A DNA stretch of 64,000 bases from Winogradskyella ursingii (GTDB taxonomy: Bacteria; Bacteroidota; Bacteroidia; Flavobacteriales; Flavobacteriaceae), in NCBI RefSeq assembly GCF_013403975.1, contig NZ_JABFDH010000003.1:186001-250000 (forward strand), given 5' to 3'. The position numbers were made by a program, and so were the translations under genes. Under the pieces are notes generated by a model. The model searched no databases and had not been told where the DNA came from. It saw only the letters and a program-made list of their open reading frames with translations. This document shows, piece by piece, positions 51,301 through 58,829 of this stretch; position 1 is the first letter of the stretch; every line of letters starts with the position of its first letter.

Positions 51301-52176
51301 TTGAAAGTGGAAAAATTTAAATTTAATCATTTACCCAAGCTTTTAATAAAAACGGGAAAGGAGTGGTTTGATGGAGAACCCTTTCAGCGAAGTGCTATTG
51401 TCGCATATTACTCCATTTTATCGCTTCCTGCTCTCATAATTATTATCTTAAAAATTGTAGGTAGCTTTTGGGAAGAAGAAATTGTACAAGGCGAATTACT
51501 TGGAGAAATTTCAAAAGCTCTTGGGCCGGAAACCGCTAGGTCTATAAAAGAAATCATAGAAAGTCATGGAGGTGAAACTACTTCTATATTCGCCACAATT
51601 GTTGGAATTGCCACTTTAATTTATGGGGCAACAGCTGTGTTTTTTCAAGTTCAAACAGCACTTGATGACATTTGGAACGCAAAGTCCCCTTATAAAAATA
51701 ATATTGTATCGATTTTAATGAATCGTATTAAAAGCTTTGGGTTTATATTGATTATTGGCTTCCTGCTTCTTACAAGTTTCGTTTTGACATCAATATTAAG
51801 CACCTTTAGCAATAGGTTAGAACGATTTCTTCCCGAACACCTTTTCGAATACATATTTGTATTTGATATATTAATCTCCTTAGGATTAATTTACATGATC
51901 TTTGCATCCATGTTTAAATATCTCCCGTCGCTTCATATACCTTGGAAATCGGTAAGGATTGGTGCAGCGTTAACCACCATTCTTTTTATGATTGGTAAAT
52001 ACGTCTTAGCATTTTATTTTAATACCATGGAGCCAGGCTCCACTTATGGTGCTGCAGGATCGATTATTTTAATTATGCTTTGGGTATCTTACTCTAATCT
52101 CATATTGCTATTTGGAGCCTATTTCACAAAAACTTACGCGGAGTGCTACACTAATTTTAAAACCAAAACCATCTAA
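51301..52176 (+). CDS. YihY/BrkB-family inner-membrane protein
   Basis: A 291-residue multi-pass membrane protein. The start is TTG 51301 (or GTG 51307); there is no ATG upstream in frame after the previous stop. Family marks are the Ala-Tyr-Tyr-Ser-Ile-Leu-Ser-Leu-Pro-Ala segment near residue 34 and Gly-Ala-Ala-Gly-Ser-Ile-Ile-Leu-Ile-Met-Leu-Trp-Val near 255, with six hydrophobic helices in all. Once called ribonuclease BN, the family is now regarded as membrane proteins of unknown function, perhaps transporters. Sits between a peroxiredoxin-like gene and an MscS channel gene (2-nt gap to the latter). Confidence 0.9.
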   Translation: MKVEKFKFNHLPKLLIKTGKEWFDGEPFQRSAIVAYYSILSLPALIIIILKIVGSFWEEEIVQGELLGEISKALGPETARSIKEIIESHGGETTSIFATIVGIATLIYGATAVFFQVQTALDDIWNAKSPYKNNIVSILMNRIKSFGFILIIGFLLLTSFVLTSILSTFSNRLERFLPEHLFEYIFVFDILISLGLIYMIFASMFKYLPSLHIPWKSVRIGAALTTILFMIGKYVLAFYFNTMEPGSTYGAAGSIILIMLWVSYSNLILLFGAYFTKTYAECYTNFKTKTI

Positions 52177-52178
52177 AT

Positions 52179-53117
52179 ATGTCTTTATTACAAGATAATA
52201 CCTCTGAAACTTTAGCAAAATCTATAGAAAATTATTACGACAAACTGATTACGGCTCTTCCTAGAATAGCACTCAGTATTTTTGTAATAATTGCTGGTAT
52301 TTTAATAGCAAAAGCCATTACTAATTTTTACAAAAGCCGTATTCTAAAGAAGGCCCAAGATCCTTTAATGGCAAGATTTCTGGCTCAAGCTATTAAAATC
52401 ACATTAACCCTCATAGCCATTATGCTAGCGTTGCAAGTTGCAGGTTTAGATGGCGTTGCTACGGGACTCTTAACAGCTGCAGGAGGTGCCGCCATAATTT
52501 TGGGTTTTGCGTTTCAGGATATTGGGAAAAACTTTTTAGCTGGAATTATATTAGCTTTTAATCGTCCATTTAATATTAATGATACAATTAAAGTAGATAA
52601 TTTATTCGGAAAGGTTAAGGCTTTAAATTTCAGATTTATGCACATTAAAACTTTTGATGGTCGGGATATTTACATTCCTAATAGTGATGTGCTCACAAAA
52701 CCAGTAGAAAACTATACAGCTGACGGATTTTATAGAAACGATTTTGTAGTTGGAATTGGTTATGAAGATGATATTGATGGTGCCAAAAAAATAATTCATG
52801 AAATACTTGATGCAAATACAGATATTGTTCATGACCAAGACCATGAAAATTTTGTATTTGAAGATGAACTTACTGCTAGCACAGTCAATTTAAAGGTCTA
52901 CTTTTGGGTAGATACTTTTGACTATCGCAAGTCTGCTATTATTATTCGTGGCAATATTATTCGAAAAGTGAAGGAAACACTCGATGAGAAAGGATTTAAC
53001 CTTCCAGCGGACATTAAGGAACTTAAATTATATGGTAATGAAGAGGACATTCCATTGAGAGTTAGGAAAGATCCAAGGGATGTTGAAAATGAGAATCGAA
53101 AAAACAATGAGAGCTAA
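52179..53117 (+). CDS. Mechanosensitive channel, MscS family
   Basis: A 312-residue small-conductance mechanosensitive channel, which opens when membrane tension rises and lets solutes out. Three N-terminal helices lie at about residues 28-48, 68-90 and 96-125. The pore helix has the Gly/Ala pattern Gly-Leu-Leu-Thr-Ala-Ala-Gly-Gly-Ala-Ala, and the conserved Gly-Phe-Ala-Phe-Gln-Asp segment is near 112. The beta domain (Pro-Asn-Ser-Asp-Val near 168) and the C-terminal alpha/beta domain complete it. Third gene of the operon with the peroxiredoxin-like and YihY genes. The 212 nt after it (53118-53329) hold nothing I recognise. Confidence 0.93.
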   Translation: MSLLQDNTSETLAKSIENYYDKLITALPRIALSIFVIIAGILIAKAITNFYKSRILKKAQDPLMARFLAQAIKITLTLIAIMLALQVAGLDGVATGLLTAAGGAAIILGFAFQDIGKNFLAGIILAFNRPFNINDTIKVDNLFGKVKALNFRFMHIKTFDGRDIYIPNSDVLTKPVENYTADGFYRNDFVVGIGYEDDIDGAKKIIHEILDANTDIVHDQDHENFVFEDELTASTVNLKVYFWVDTFDYRKSAIIIRGNIIRKVKETLDEKGFNLPADIKELKLYGNEEDIPLRVRKDPRDVENENRKNNES

Positions 53118-53329
53118 TCTGTCTTTAAACCTCTGGTTCTGCTTATTGCAATACCAATAATTTTTAGAATAACATTGATTAATTTAAGAGCAAGAACAAA
53201 AGAGCAATACATTAAATTAATTAACATTGAGAGGTTTAATACTTAAATGAGCTAAAATCAATTGTTGTAAATTACCAAACAATATCACATTCATAATAAT
53301 TATTATATCCTTATTTATTTAGAAAATTC

Positions 53330-54760
53330 GTGAAGCTATTCATTAAAATTAGGATTACTAAAGTTAGCTTTTTATTTTTCCTCATCAGCTTTTTGTCATT
53401 TGGATATGTTAATGCACATATTTCTGATGGGCATGTCGTGATTGAGAGAAAAGCCTACGCATTATTAAAAGCACAAAAACCTAAGGGTAGCTTACCCAAT
53501 GGAGAAACGATGTTTCAATTTTTGGTGGCAAATGGTTTTATTAAGGATAATGACGAGGCAAATAGTGCTTATCCAGATTTGGATTTAGGAAGGCAGTTTT
53601 TGTCCGATAGACAAATTTATCATTTTATGGCAAGTAGCCATTATGTAATGGAGGCGCTGAGGAAATATGATGATGTCGAAATGCAAAAAGCGTATATACT
53701 CAAAAAAGCCCTTCCTGATTGTTTAAATATGGTATATACCTTATTAAGGGAAACCATTGACAATCCTGTAGGTGCGAGCGAAGCTGGCCGAGGCATATAT
53801 GTTCTAATGCATGCCATTACAGATTCATACTCTAGAGAACACACCATCCGAGACTCCAAGACATTCGACCTTATAAATATTAAAAGCTGGCAATTGTCAC
53901 GTTTATTTTGGCCAAAAGCAGCCAAGCAACCAGAACCGAAAAAAGAAGACTATGTAGAGACCATGGTTTTTTTACATTCAATAGAGGGCCTGGCAGATGA
54001 AGAATGGGAGTATGATGGTGGTGAACTTAAACCTGAAGCTATTGCTGCTGCAAACGCCATTAAAGAGTTGTTGGTGACAATTTATATTGCAAAAAACGCA
54101 AACGACAATATTGATGGTTTAATTACTGCTTATATGAGTAAACATTTTAAACCAAAAATTGCAGTGACGGAAAATGATAATTTTCGATTTCGCAATGATA
54201 ATACAGTTCTGAAACTTAGTTACGATATAGGTTACGCAAATAATCAAAATGTACTAAAATTAGATCGATATCCTTTATTCTCGCACATGTTATATGCTCA
54301 AAACGGCTTAAATGATACTGAGAGAAGTTCCTTTGGGTATGAGGTGGGTTATCATGTTACACCTAGAGCAGCGTTTTCTTCAACCTCTTTTTTTCAACGT
54401 TTGCCGTACGGTTTTACGATGGCCGTTAATGAGAATACCAGAATTTTAAAAAACACTAATTTCTTTGAGTCTCTACAATTAAAAGCTACTGCAAAGGTTG
54501 CTATATACCTGCCTTTGCGAAATTTAGTGCTAGAGCCAAAAATCGGTTATGGTCTAACACCATTATATGAGCAGGCTTCAAATTCTGGTTTTATCACAGG
54601 TTTTGATATAGCGTTTAACTTAGGACGAGACAATAACAGAGCACGGACGAAGCGTTTTGCAATAGGTTATGAGTATGACAGTTCAGGCCTGCATTCTTAC
54701 AATAGTATTTTACTAAAAATAGGCTATAACAGTTGGCAAGGTCGTACAATAAAAAAGTAA
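53330..54760 (+). CDS. Secreted phospholipase-C-like domain fused to a probable outer-membrane barrel
   Basis: A 476-residue protein starting with GTG 53330, which gives a good signal peptide (about 1-29, Asn-Ala-His). Residues about 30-260 are helical, with His/Asp/Glu-rich helices (His-Ile-Ser-Asp-Gly-His near 30; His-Phe-Met-Ala-Ser-Ser-His near 102; His-Ala-Ile-Thr-Asp-Ser near 163), spaced as in zinc-dependent phospholipase C / S1-P1 nuclease folds. From about 280 to the end the pattern is alternating amphipathic strands (about ten), as in an outer-membrane barrel, ending Gly-Tyr-Asn-Ser-Trp-Gln. Both assignments come from pattern only. Monocistronic. Confidence 0.65.
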   Translation: MKLFIKIRITKVSFLFFLISFLSFGYVNAHISDGHVVIERKAYALLKAQKPKGSLPNGETMFQFLVANGFIKDNDEANSAYPDLDLGRQFLSDRQIYHFMASSHYVMEALRKYDDVEMQKAYILKKALPDCLNMVYTLLRETIDNPVGASEAGRGIYVLMHAITDSYSREHTIRDSKTFDLINIKSWQLSRLFWPKAAKQPEPKKEDYVETMVFLHSIEGLADEEWEYDGGELKPEAIAAANAIKELLVTIYIAKNANDNIDGLITAYMSKHFKPKIAVTENDNFRFRNDNTVLKLSYDIGYANNQNVLKLDRYPLFSHMLYAQNGLNDTERSSFGYEVGYHVTPRAAFSSTSFFQRLPYGFTMAVNENTRILKNTNFFESLQLKATAKVAIYLPLRNLVLEPKIGYGLTPLYEQASNSGFITGFDIAFNLGRDNNRARTKRFAIGYEYDSSGLHSYNSILLKIGYNSWQGRTIKK

Positions 54761-54850
54761 ATCACTCATATTTGTTTAATGTTTTGTTAATTATGTTAAA
54801 CAAAATAGGTTTTTTAGTACCTTTCAAAAAAATAACTAAAAAACCACATC

Positions 54851-55432
54851 ATGAAAACTATTAAAAAATTAAGTATTTTATTATTGGCTTCTTTATTTTT
54901 CTATGCTTGCGAGGAAAAAAAGAAACAAGAAAACGAAACCGTTAAAACTGAAGAAGTAGCAGAAGTAATGGAAGTAGAGGAGACTGATCCAAATATTGTA
55001 GAAGTAGCCTCTGGAAATGACAATTTTTCTACTTTAGTTGCAGCTGTAGGTGCTGCCGATTTAGCAGGTACATTAAGCGGAGATGGTCCATTTACAGTAT
55101 TTGCACCTACTAATGATGCATTTGCAAAATTACCTGATGGTACTGTAGATACCTTGTTAAAACCAGAAAACAAAAATACATTAACAAGTATTTTGACTTA
55201 CCACGTGGTTTCTGGGGCATACGATGCTGCCGCAGTAATTGATGCCATTAATAAGAATAATGGAAAATTTACTGTAACCACAGTTAATGGAGGAATGATT
55301 GACCTAAGCATCAAAGATGGTAATGTAATGCTTACAGATGCCAAAGGCGGCATGGCTCAAGTTATAATGGCGGACGTACCTGCTTCAAACGGTGTTATAC
55401 ATGCCATAGACAATGTAGTTATGCCCAAATAA
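54851..55432 (+). CDS. Fasciclin-domain lipoprotein
   Basis: A 193-residue protein. Lipoprotein signal Phe-Phe-Tyr-Ala-Cys-Glu (Cys about residue 20), an acidic/Lys linker (about 21-55), then one fasciclin (FAS1) domain to the end. The domain has the H1 box (Thr-Val-Phe-Ala-Pro-Thr-Asn-Asp-Ala-Phe near 83) and the H2 box (Val-Ile-His-Ala-Ile-Asp-Asn-Val near 182). FAS1 domains mediate adhesion between proteins or cells. The lipid anchor and linker place it at the outer membrane. Single gene with its own terminator. Confidence 0.95.
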   Translation: MKTIKKLSILLLASLFFYACEEKKKQENETVKTEEVAEVMEVEETDPNIVEVASGNDNFSTLVAAVGAADLAGTLSGDGPFTVFAPTNDAFAKLPDGTVDTLLKPENKNTLTSILTYHVVSGAYDAAAVIDAINKNNGKFTVTTVNGGMIDLSIKDGNVMLTDAKGGMAQVIMADVPASNGVIHAIDNVVMPK

Positions 55433-55454
55433 TCTTAAGAAATAATTAGTAAAG

Positions 55455-55487
55455 AAAACCAATGTAATTTTTACATTGGTTTTTTTG
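55455..55487. terminator. Terminator after the fasciclin gene (also serves the converging gene)
   Basis: A perfect 13-bp stem (55455-55467 with 55471-55483) with a 3-nt loop and a following T tract. It abuts the stop of the converging 99-residue gene at 55488. Confidence 0.88.
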
Positions 55488-55787
55488 TTAAAAAACAAAT
55501 GGTAATAACCATGCCCAAATAGGTGCAGTTATAAAACCAGCAAGAATATCTATGATCTGTTCTTTGGTAGTATTGGTACCACCATTTTTTTTCTGAAAAT
55601 ATTCTAAAGCAACAACCATAATTAAGCAGATGCCCAATCCAACCCATTGATTAAATAAGACAATAGAAATTGCGATAATAATAAAGTTGATAAAATATCC
55701 CCAAGCAAAGTGGACATACTTGTCATGATTCTCTTTTGACTCCCGCTGTCTTTTAGCGAGAAATTTAACTAAGAAAGTAAGCTTCAT
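55488..55787 (-). CDS. Small two- or three-helix membrane protein
   Basis: A 99-residue protein. A basic cytoplasmic start (Lys-Arg-Gln-Arg-Glu) is followed by a His-Phe-Ala-Trp-Gly-Tyr segment and two hydrophobic helices (about 30-43 and 48-62); a last hydrophobic part lies at about 80-97. The His-Asp-Lys-Tyr-Val-His-Phe part resembles the start of VanZ-like and DUF2279-like proteins ('DK..HF..G'), and Asp-Ile-Leu-Ala-Gly near 85 fits the same pattern. That suggests a small VanZ-like relative of unknown function. It converges on the fasciclin gene. Confidence 0.72.
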   Translation of the reverse strand: MKLTFLVKFLAKRQRESKENHDKYVHFAWGYFINFIIIAISIVLFNQWVGLGICLIMVVALEYFQKKNGGTNTTKEQIIDILAGFITAPIWAWLLPFVF

Positions 55788-55841
55788 TCTATTGTATCTT
55801 GTGTTATTAAGACATAAAAATTACATTTCACTTTTTTGTAC

Positions 55842-56840
55842 CTAAACCTTCACCACCATTTTTCCTTTGTTTTTACCATCAAACAAATCTATAAATGCTT
55901 GTGGAATATTCTCAAAACCTTCAACAATCGTCTCAGAATACGTTAGTTTTTCTTCTGCCAACCATTTAGATAATTGATTGATGCCTTCAGGGAATTTTTC
56001 TTCAAAATTAGAAACGATAAAGCCTTGCATTGATGCGCTGTTTTTAATTAAGAATGGGCGCACACTAATGCTTTTTGGAGTTTCGGTTTCATTGTAAACC
56101 GCTATGGCGCCACAATTTACGGTTCTGGCAAATTTATTTATATTGAATAATACGGCATCTGAAATCTCACCACCAACATTGTCAAAATACACATCCACAC
56201 CGTTTGGTGCAGCTTCATTAATTGCAGCTTTCATGTCCTCAGTAGTATTATAATTGATACCTGCATCAAAACCAAATTTGGTTTTCAGCATTTCTACTTT
56301 TTCGTCTGTACCTGCGATTCCGACCACTCTTAATCCCTTAATTTTTCCTATTTGTCCTACCACACTTCCCACTGCGCCTGCAGCTCCGGAAATAACTAAA
56401 GTTTCTCCTTCCTTAGGTTTTCCGATTTCGGTTAAACCAAAATAAGCAGTTAATCCTGTCATTCCCAAAATACCCAAGTAAGCACTTAAATCTGCCTTGG
56501 ATGAATCTACTTTATGAAGTCCTTTGCCATTAGAAATTTGTTGTGTCTTCCAATCCAACATCCCAGATACATGGTCACCTTTTTCAAACTTGTCATTTTT
56601 AGATTCCAGTACTTTTGCAATTACACCAGAATTTATAGGCTTATTGAGTTCAAAAGGTTCTACATAAGATTTAGCATCTCTCATTCTTCCTCTCAAATAA
56701 GGGTCTACGGAAACGTAAAGTGTCTCTAAAAGCAATTCCCCATCTTTAATGGTTAAGTTTTTATCTTCTTTTTTAAACTCAAAATCCGAAAGTTTAGGTT
56801 TTCCCGCTGGTCTGTTTTTTAGTAAAATAGTTTGTATCAT
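55842..56840 (-). CDS. NADP-dependent MDR-family oxidoreductase (CurA/leukotriene-reductase-like)
   Basis: A 332-residue zinc-free medium-chain dehydrogenase/reductase. Family marks: Ser-Val-Asp-Pro-Tyr-Leu-Arg-Gly-Arg-Met near residues 45-54, the NADP-binding Ser-Gly-Ala-Ala-Gly-Ala-Val-Gly-Ser near 151, and Asp-Val-Tyr-Phe-Asp-Asn-Val-Gly-Gly near 216. This group reduces alpha,beta-unsaturated carbonyls with NADPH (PTGR, CurA, 2-alkenal reductase), so detoxifying reactive lipid aldehydes is a likely role. The zinc-binding Cys set of alcohol dehydrogenases is absent. Single gene. Confidence 0.92.
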   Translation of the reverse strand: MIQTILLKNRPAGKPKLSDFEFKKEDKNLTIKDGELLLETLYVSVDPYLRGRMRDAKSYVEPFELNKPINSGVIAKVLESKNDKFEKGDHVSGMLDWKTQQISNGKGLHKVDSSKADLSAYLGILGMTGLTAYFGLTEIGKPKEGETLVISGAAGAVGSVVGQIGKIKGLRVVGIAGTDEKVEMLKTKFGFDAGINYNTTEDMKAAINEAAPNGVDVYFDNVGGEISDAVLFNINKFARTVNCGAIAVYNETETPKSISVRPFLIKNSASMQGFIVSNFEEKFPEGINQLSKWLAEEKLTYSETIVEGFENIPQAFIDLFDGKNKGKMVVKV

Positions 56841-57111
56841 AATGTTTGTGGTAATAGAATTAATATTTTATTCAAGCACAATTATTGTACTTAAATTTTT
56901 AACGTTTAGTGAAATAACAAAAAGGATGGCTGTAGTTTAGATTTAAACGGTAGTCTCACAAAAATATAGAAAATTAAACCTTATTATTTGCTTTTAACAA
57001 AGGTTTATCTGTTATGTTTTCAATTTGATTTATTAGAATATAATATGATTGTAATTAAGGTAGTTTGGTATTAATTTATTAAATTTAAAACTATCATTTT
57101 AGAATAAATTT

Positions 57112-57285
57112 ATGCTCCCACAACATTGTTTATTAATTCAAATTCCACATGGCACACCAATGCCTGGCGAAGGTAAAACTTTAGATTTTTCAGATCCGTT
57201 TGAGGTGATTGTCTATGTAATTCTTCCAATTCTGCTTATTGTATTTTATCTTATTTGGAGGAAGAAGAAAAGAAAAAACAAATAG
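57112..57285 (+). CDS. Small tail-anchored membrane protein, 57 residues
   Basis: ATG 57112, TAG 57283-57285. The protein begins with a polar part containing Gly-Thr-Pro-Met-Pro-Gly-Glu-Gly-Lys, then an Asp-Pro-Phe turn, one hydrophobic helix (about residues 31-48) and a strongly basic Lys/Arg end. From memory, short proteins of this kind recur in Flavobacteriia, some of them mislabelled as adenylosuccinate synthetase fragments. The function is unknown. It is the only coding signal I see in the gap between 56841 and 57365; the rest (about 270 nt before and 80 nt after) is AT-rich with no other feature. Confidence 0.7.
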   Translation: MLPQHCLLIQIPHGTPMPGEGKTLDFSDPFEVIVYVILPILLIVFYLIWRKKKRKNK

Positions 57286-57365
57286 TCATTAGAAATTGAT
57301 AATTAGATCATCTAATATTCCTAATATTTTTATCGTAACTATTTTATGTTTAATTATTTAAAACT

Positions 57366-58124
57366 CTATATTTTTACTAAAGGTTCAAGATAATCCCAAA
57401 CCGTATTGGCTATAATTTCATGACCTCTAGAAGTGGGATGAATGCCGTCATTTTGATTCAATTCTTTAATACCTCCAACATTTTCCAAAATAAACGGAAT
57501 AAAAACGACATCATTCTTTTCCGCTAAATCCGCATACATCTCCTTAAACTCCGTAGTGTAATCCTGACCCATATTAGGTGGCAATTGCATACCCGCTAAA
57601 ATAATTGCTGTATTTGAATCTTTTTGATTTACAGCATCTATAATGGCTTGCAAATTTTTGCGTGTTTCTGATAGCGGTACACCTCGTAAACCATCGTTGG
57701 CGCCAAGTTCCAACACAAACACATTAATATCTTGATTTAAAATCCAATCAATACGACTTCTGCCACCAGAAGACGTTTCACCACTCACACCTGAATTCAC
57801 TACAGTATAATTCAAATTCAAAGAATCAATTTTTTCTTGAATCAACGCTGGAAAAGCATCATCAGTAGTATCCAATCCATAACCTGCCGTGATGCTATCA
57901 CCAAAAAACAGAATAGTTTTGGTGTCCGTGGATTTTGAATTCTCGTTTTCTTCGACAGCAACCGTCTCAACATCTTCACTATTTTGTTTGTTGGAATTGT
58001 TGCCACAAGAAATCAAGAACAAGCTAAACACCATAAAATAACAAAACTTTAAGATTTTCTGTGCGTTCAAAGCGAGGGCATTCGAAACCAATTGTTTATT
58101 TTGAGCATCATTCATAAGTAGCAT
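57366..58124 (-). CDS. SGNH/GDSL arylesterase (TesA-like), lipoprotein
   Basis: A 252-residue esterase. Block I Phe-Phe-Gly-Asp-Ser-Ile-Thr-Ala-Gly-Tyr-Gly (Ser near residue 76), Asn-Ser-Gly-Val-Ser-Gly-Glu-Thr, block III Leu-Gly-Ala-Asn-Asp-Gly, and the C-terminal Asp-Gly-Ile-His-Pro (catalytic Asp and His near 228-231) are all present. A hydrophobic signal ends in Leu-Ile-Ser-Cys-Gly (lipobox), so it is lipid-anchored in the periplasm. The n-region from ATG 58124 is long (about 25 residues); ATG 58115 is an alternative. It is divergent from ybbA with 15 nt between the start codons, the same tesA-ybbA-ybbP order as in E. coli. Confidence 0.92.
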   Translation of the reverse strand: MLLMNDAQNKQLVSNALALNAQKILKFCYFMVFSLFLISCGNNSNKQNSEDVETVAVEENENSKSTDTKTILFFGDSITAGYGLDTTDDAFPALIQEKIDSLNLNYTVVNSGVSGETSSGGRSRIDWILNQDINVFVLELGANDGLRGVPLSETRKNLQAIIDAVNQKDSNTAIILAGMQLPPNMGQDYTTEFKEMYADLAEKNDVVFIPFILENVGGIKELNQNDGIHPTSRGHEIIANTVWDYLEPLVKI

Positions 58125-58139
58125 AAAATTTATAATTAC

Positions 58140-58829
58140 ATGTCAAAGATATTAAAGATAAATGGTCTTGAGAAAACCTATACAAGTGGTGCAAAACAAT
58201 TAACAGTTCTGCAAAATATAACTTTCGATGTTGAAAAAGGGCAGACCTTTTCCATCGTTGGTCCTTCAGGCAGTGGAAAAACAACGCTTTTGGGATTGTG
58301 TGCTGGATTGGACACACCAAATGCAGGAAATGTAGAATTGTGTGGCCATGACCTCAATACACTAAATGAAGATGAGCGCGCCCAATTGCGAAATAGGGAA
58401 GTGGGTTTTATTTTCCAAAATTTTCAATTATTGCCAACGCTTACGACTTTGGAAAATGTAAGTGTACCATTAGAATTACAAGGAGCGAAGCAAGCCGCAA
58501 AACGTGGTATGGAACTTTTAGCTCAAGTTGGGTTGGCAGACCGTTTCCATCACTATCCCTCACAACTTTCGGGTGGTGAACAACAGCGTGTGGCATTGGC
58601 AAGAGCATTTTCAAATTCTCCGTCTATTTTATTTGCTGATGAGCCCACAGGAAATCTGGATGATGAAACGGGCGAAAAAGTGATTAAATTATTATTCGAT
58701 TTAAACAAGGCATCAAATACAACTTTGGTTATCGTGACGCACGATCTGGATTTAGCCAACCGCACACAACAGATTTTACGACTTAAAGGAGGCGAAATTA
58801 TAACCAATCAACCTACTGTTACACATTGA
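58140..58829 (+). CDS. ybbA: ABC transporter ATP-binding protein, YbbA/LolD-like
   Basis: A 229-residue ATPase: Walker A Gly-Pro-Ser-Gly-Ser-Gly-Lys-Thr near residue 41, Q-loop Phe-Gln-Asn-Phe-Gln near 94, signature Leu-Ser-Gly-Gly-Glu-Gln-Gln-Arg near 141, Walker B Ile-Leu-Phe-Ala-Asp-Glu near 162, and switch His in Val-Thr-His-Asp near 200. The short, MacB/LolD-type sequence goes with FtsX-like permeases. It overlaps the permease start by 4 nt (TTGA). Together with the divergent esterase gene this is the conserved tesA-ybbA-ybbP cluster; the substrate is unknown, perhaps lipids. Confidence 0.93.
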   Translation: MSKILKINGLEKTYTSGAKQLTVLQNITFDVEKGQTFSIVGPSGSGKTTLLGLCAGLDTPNAGNVELCGHDLNTLNEDERAQLRNREVGFIFQNFQLLPTLTTLENVSVPLELQGAKQAAKRGMELLAQVGLADRFHHYPSQLSGGEQQRVALARAFSNSPSILFADEPTGNLDDETGEKVIKLLFDLNKASNTTLVIVTHDLDLANRTQQILRLKGGEIITNQPTVTH

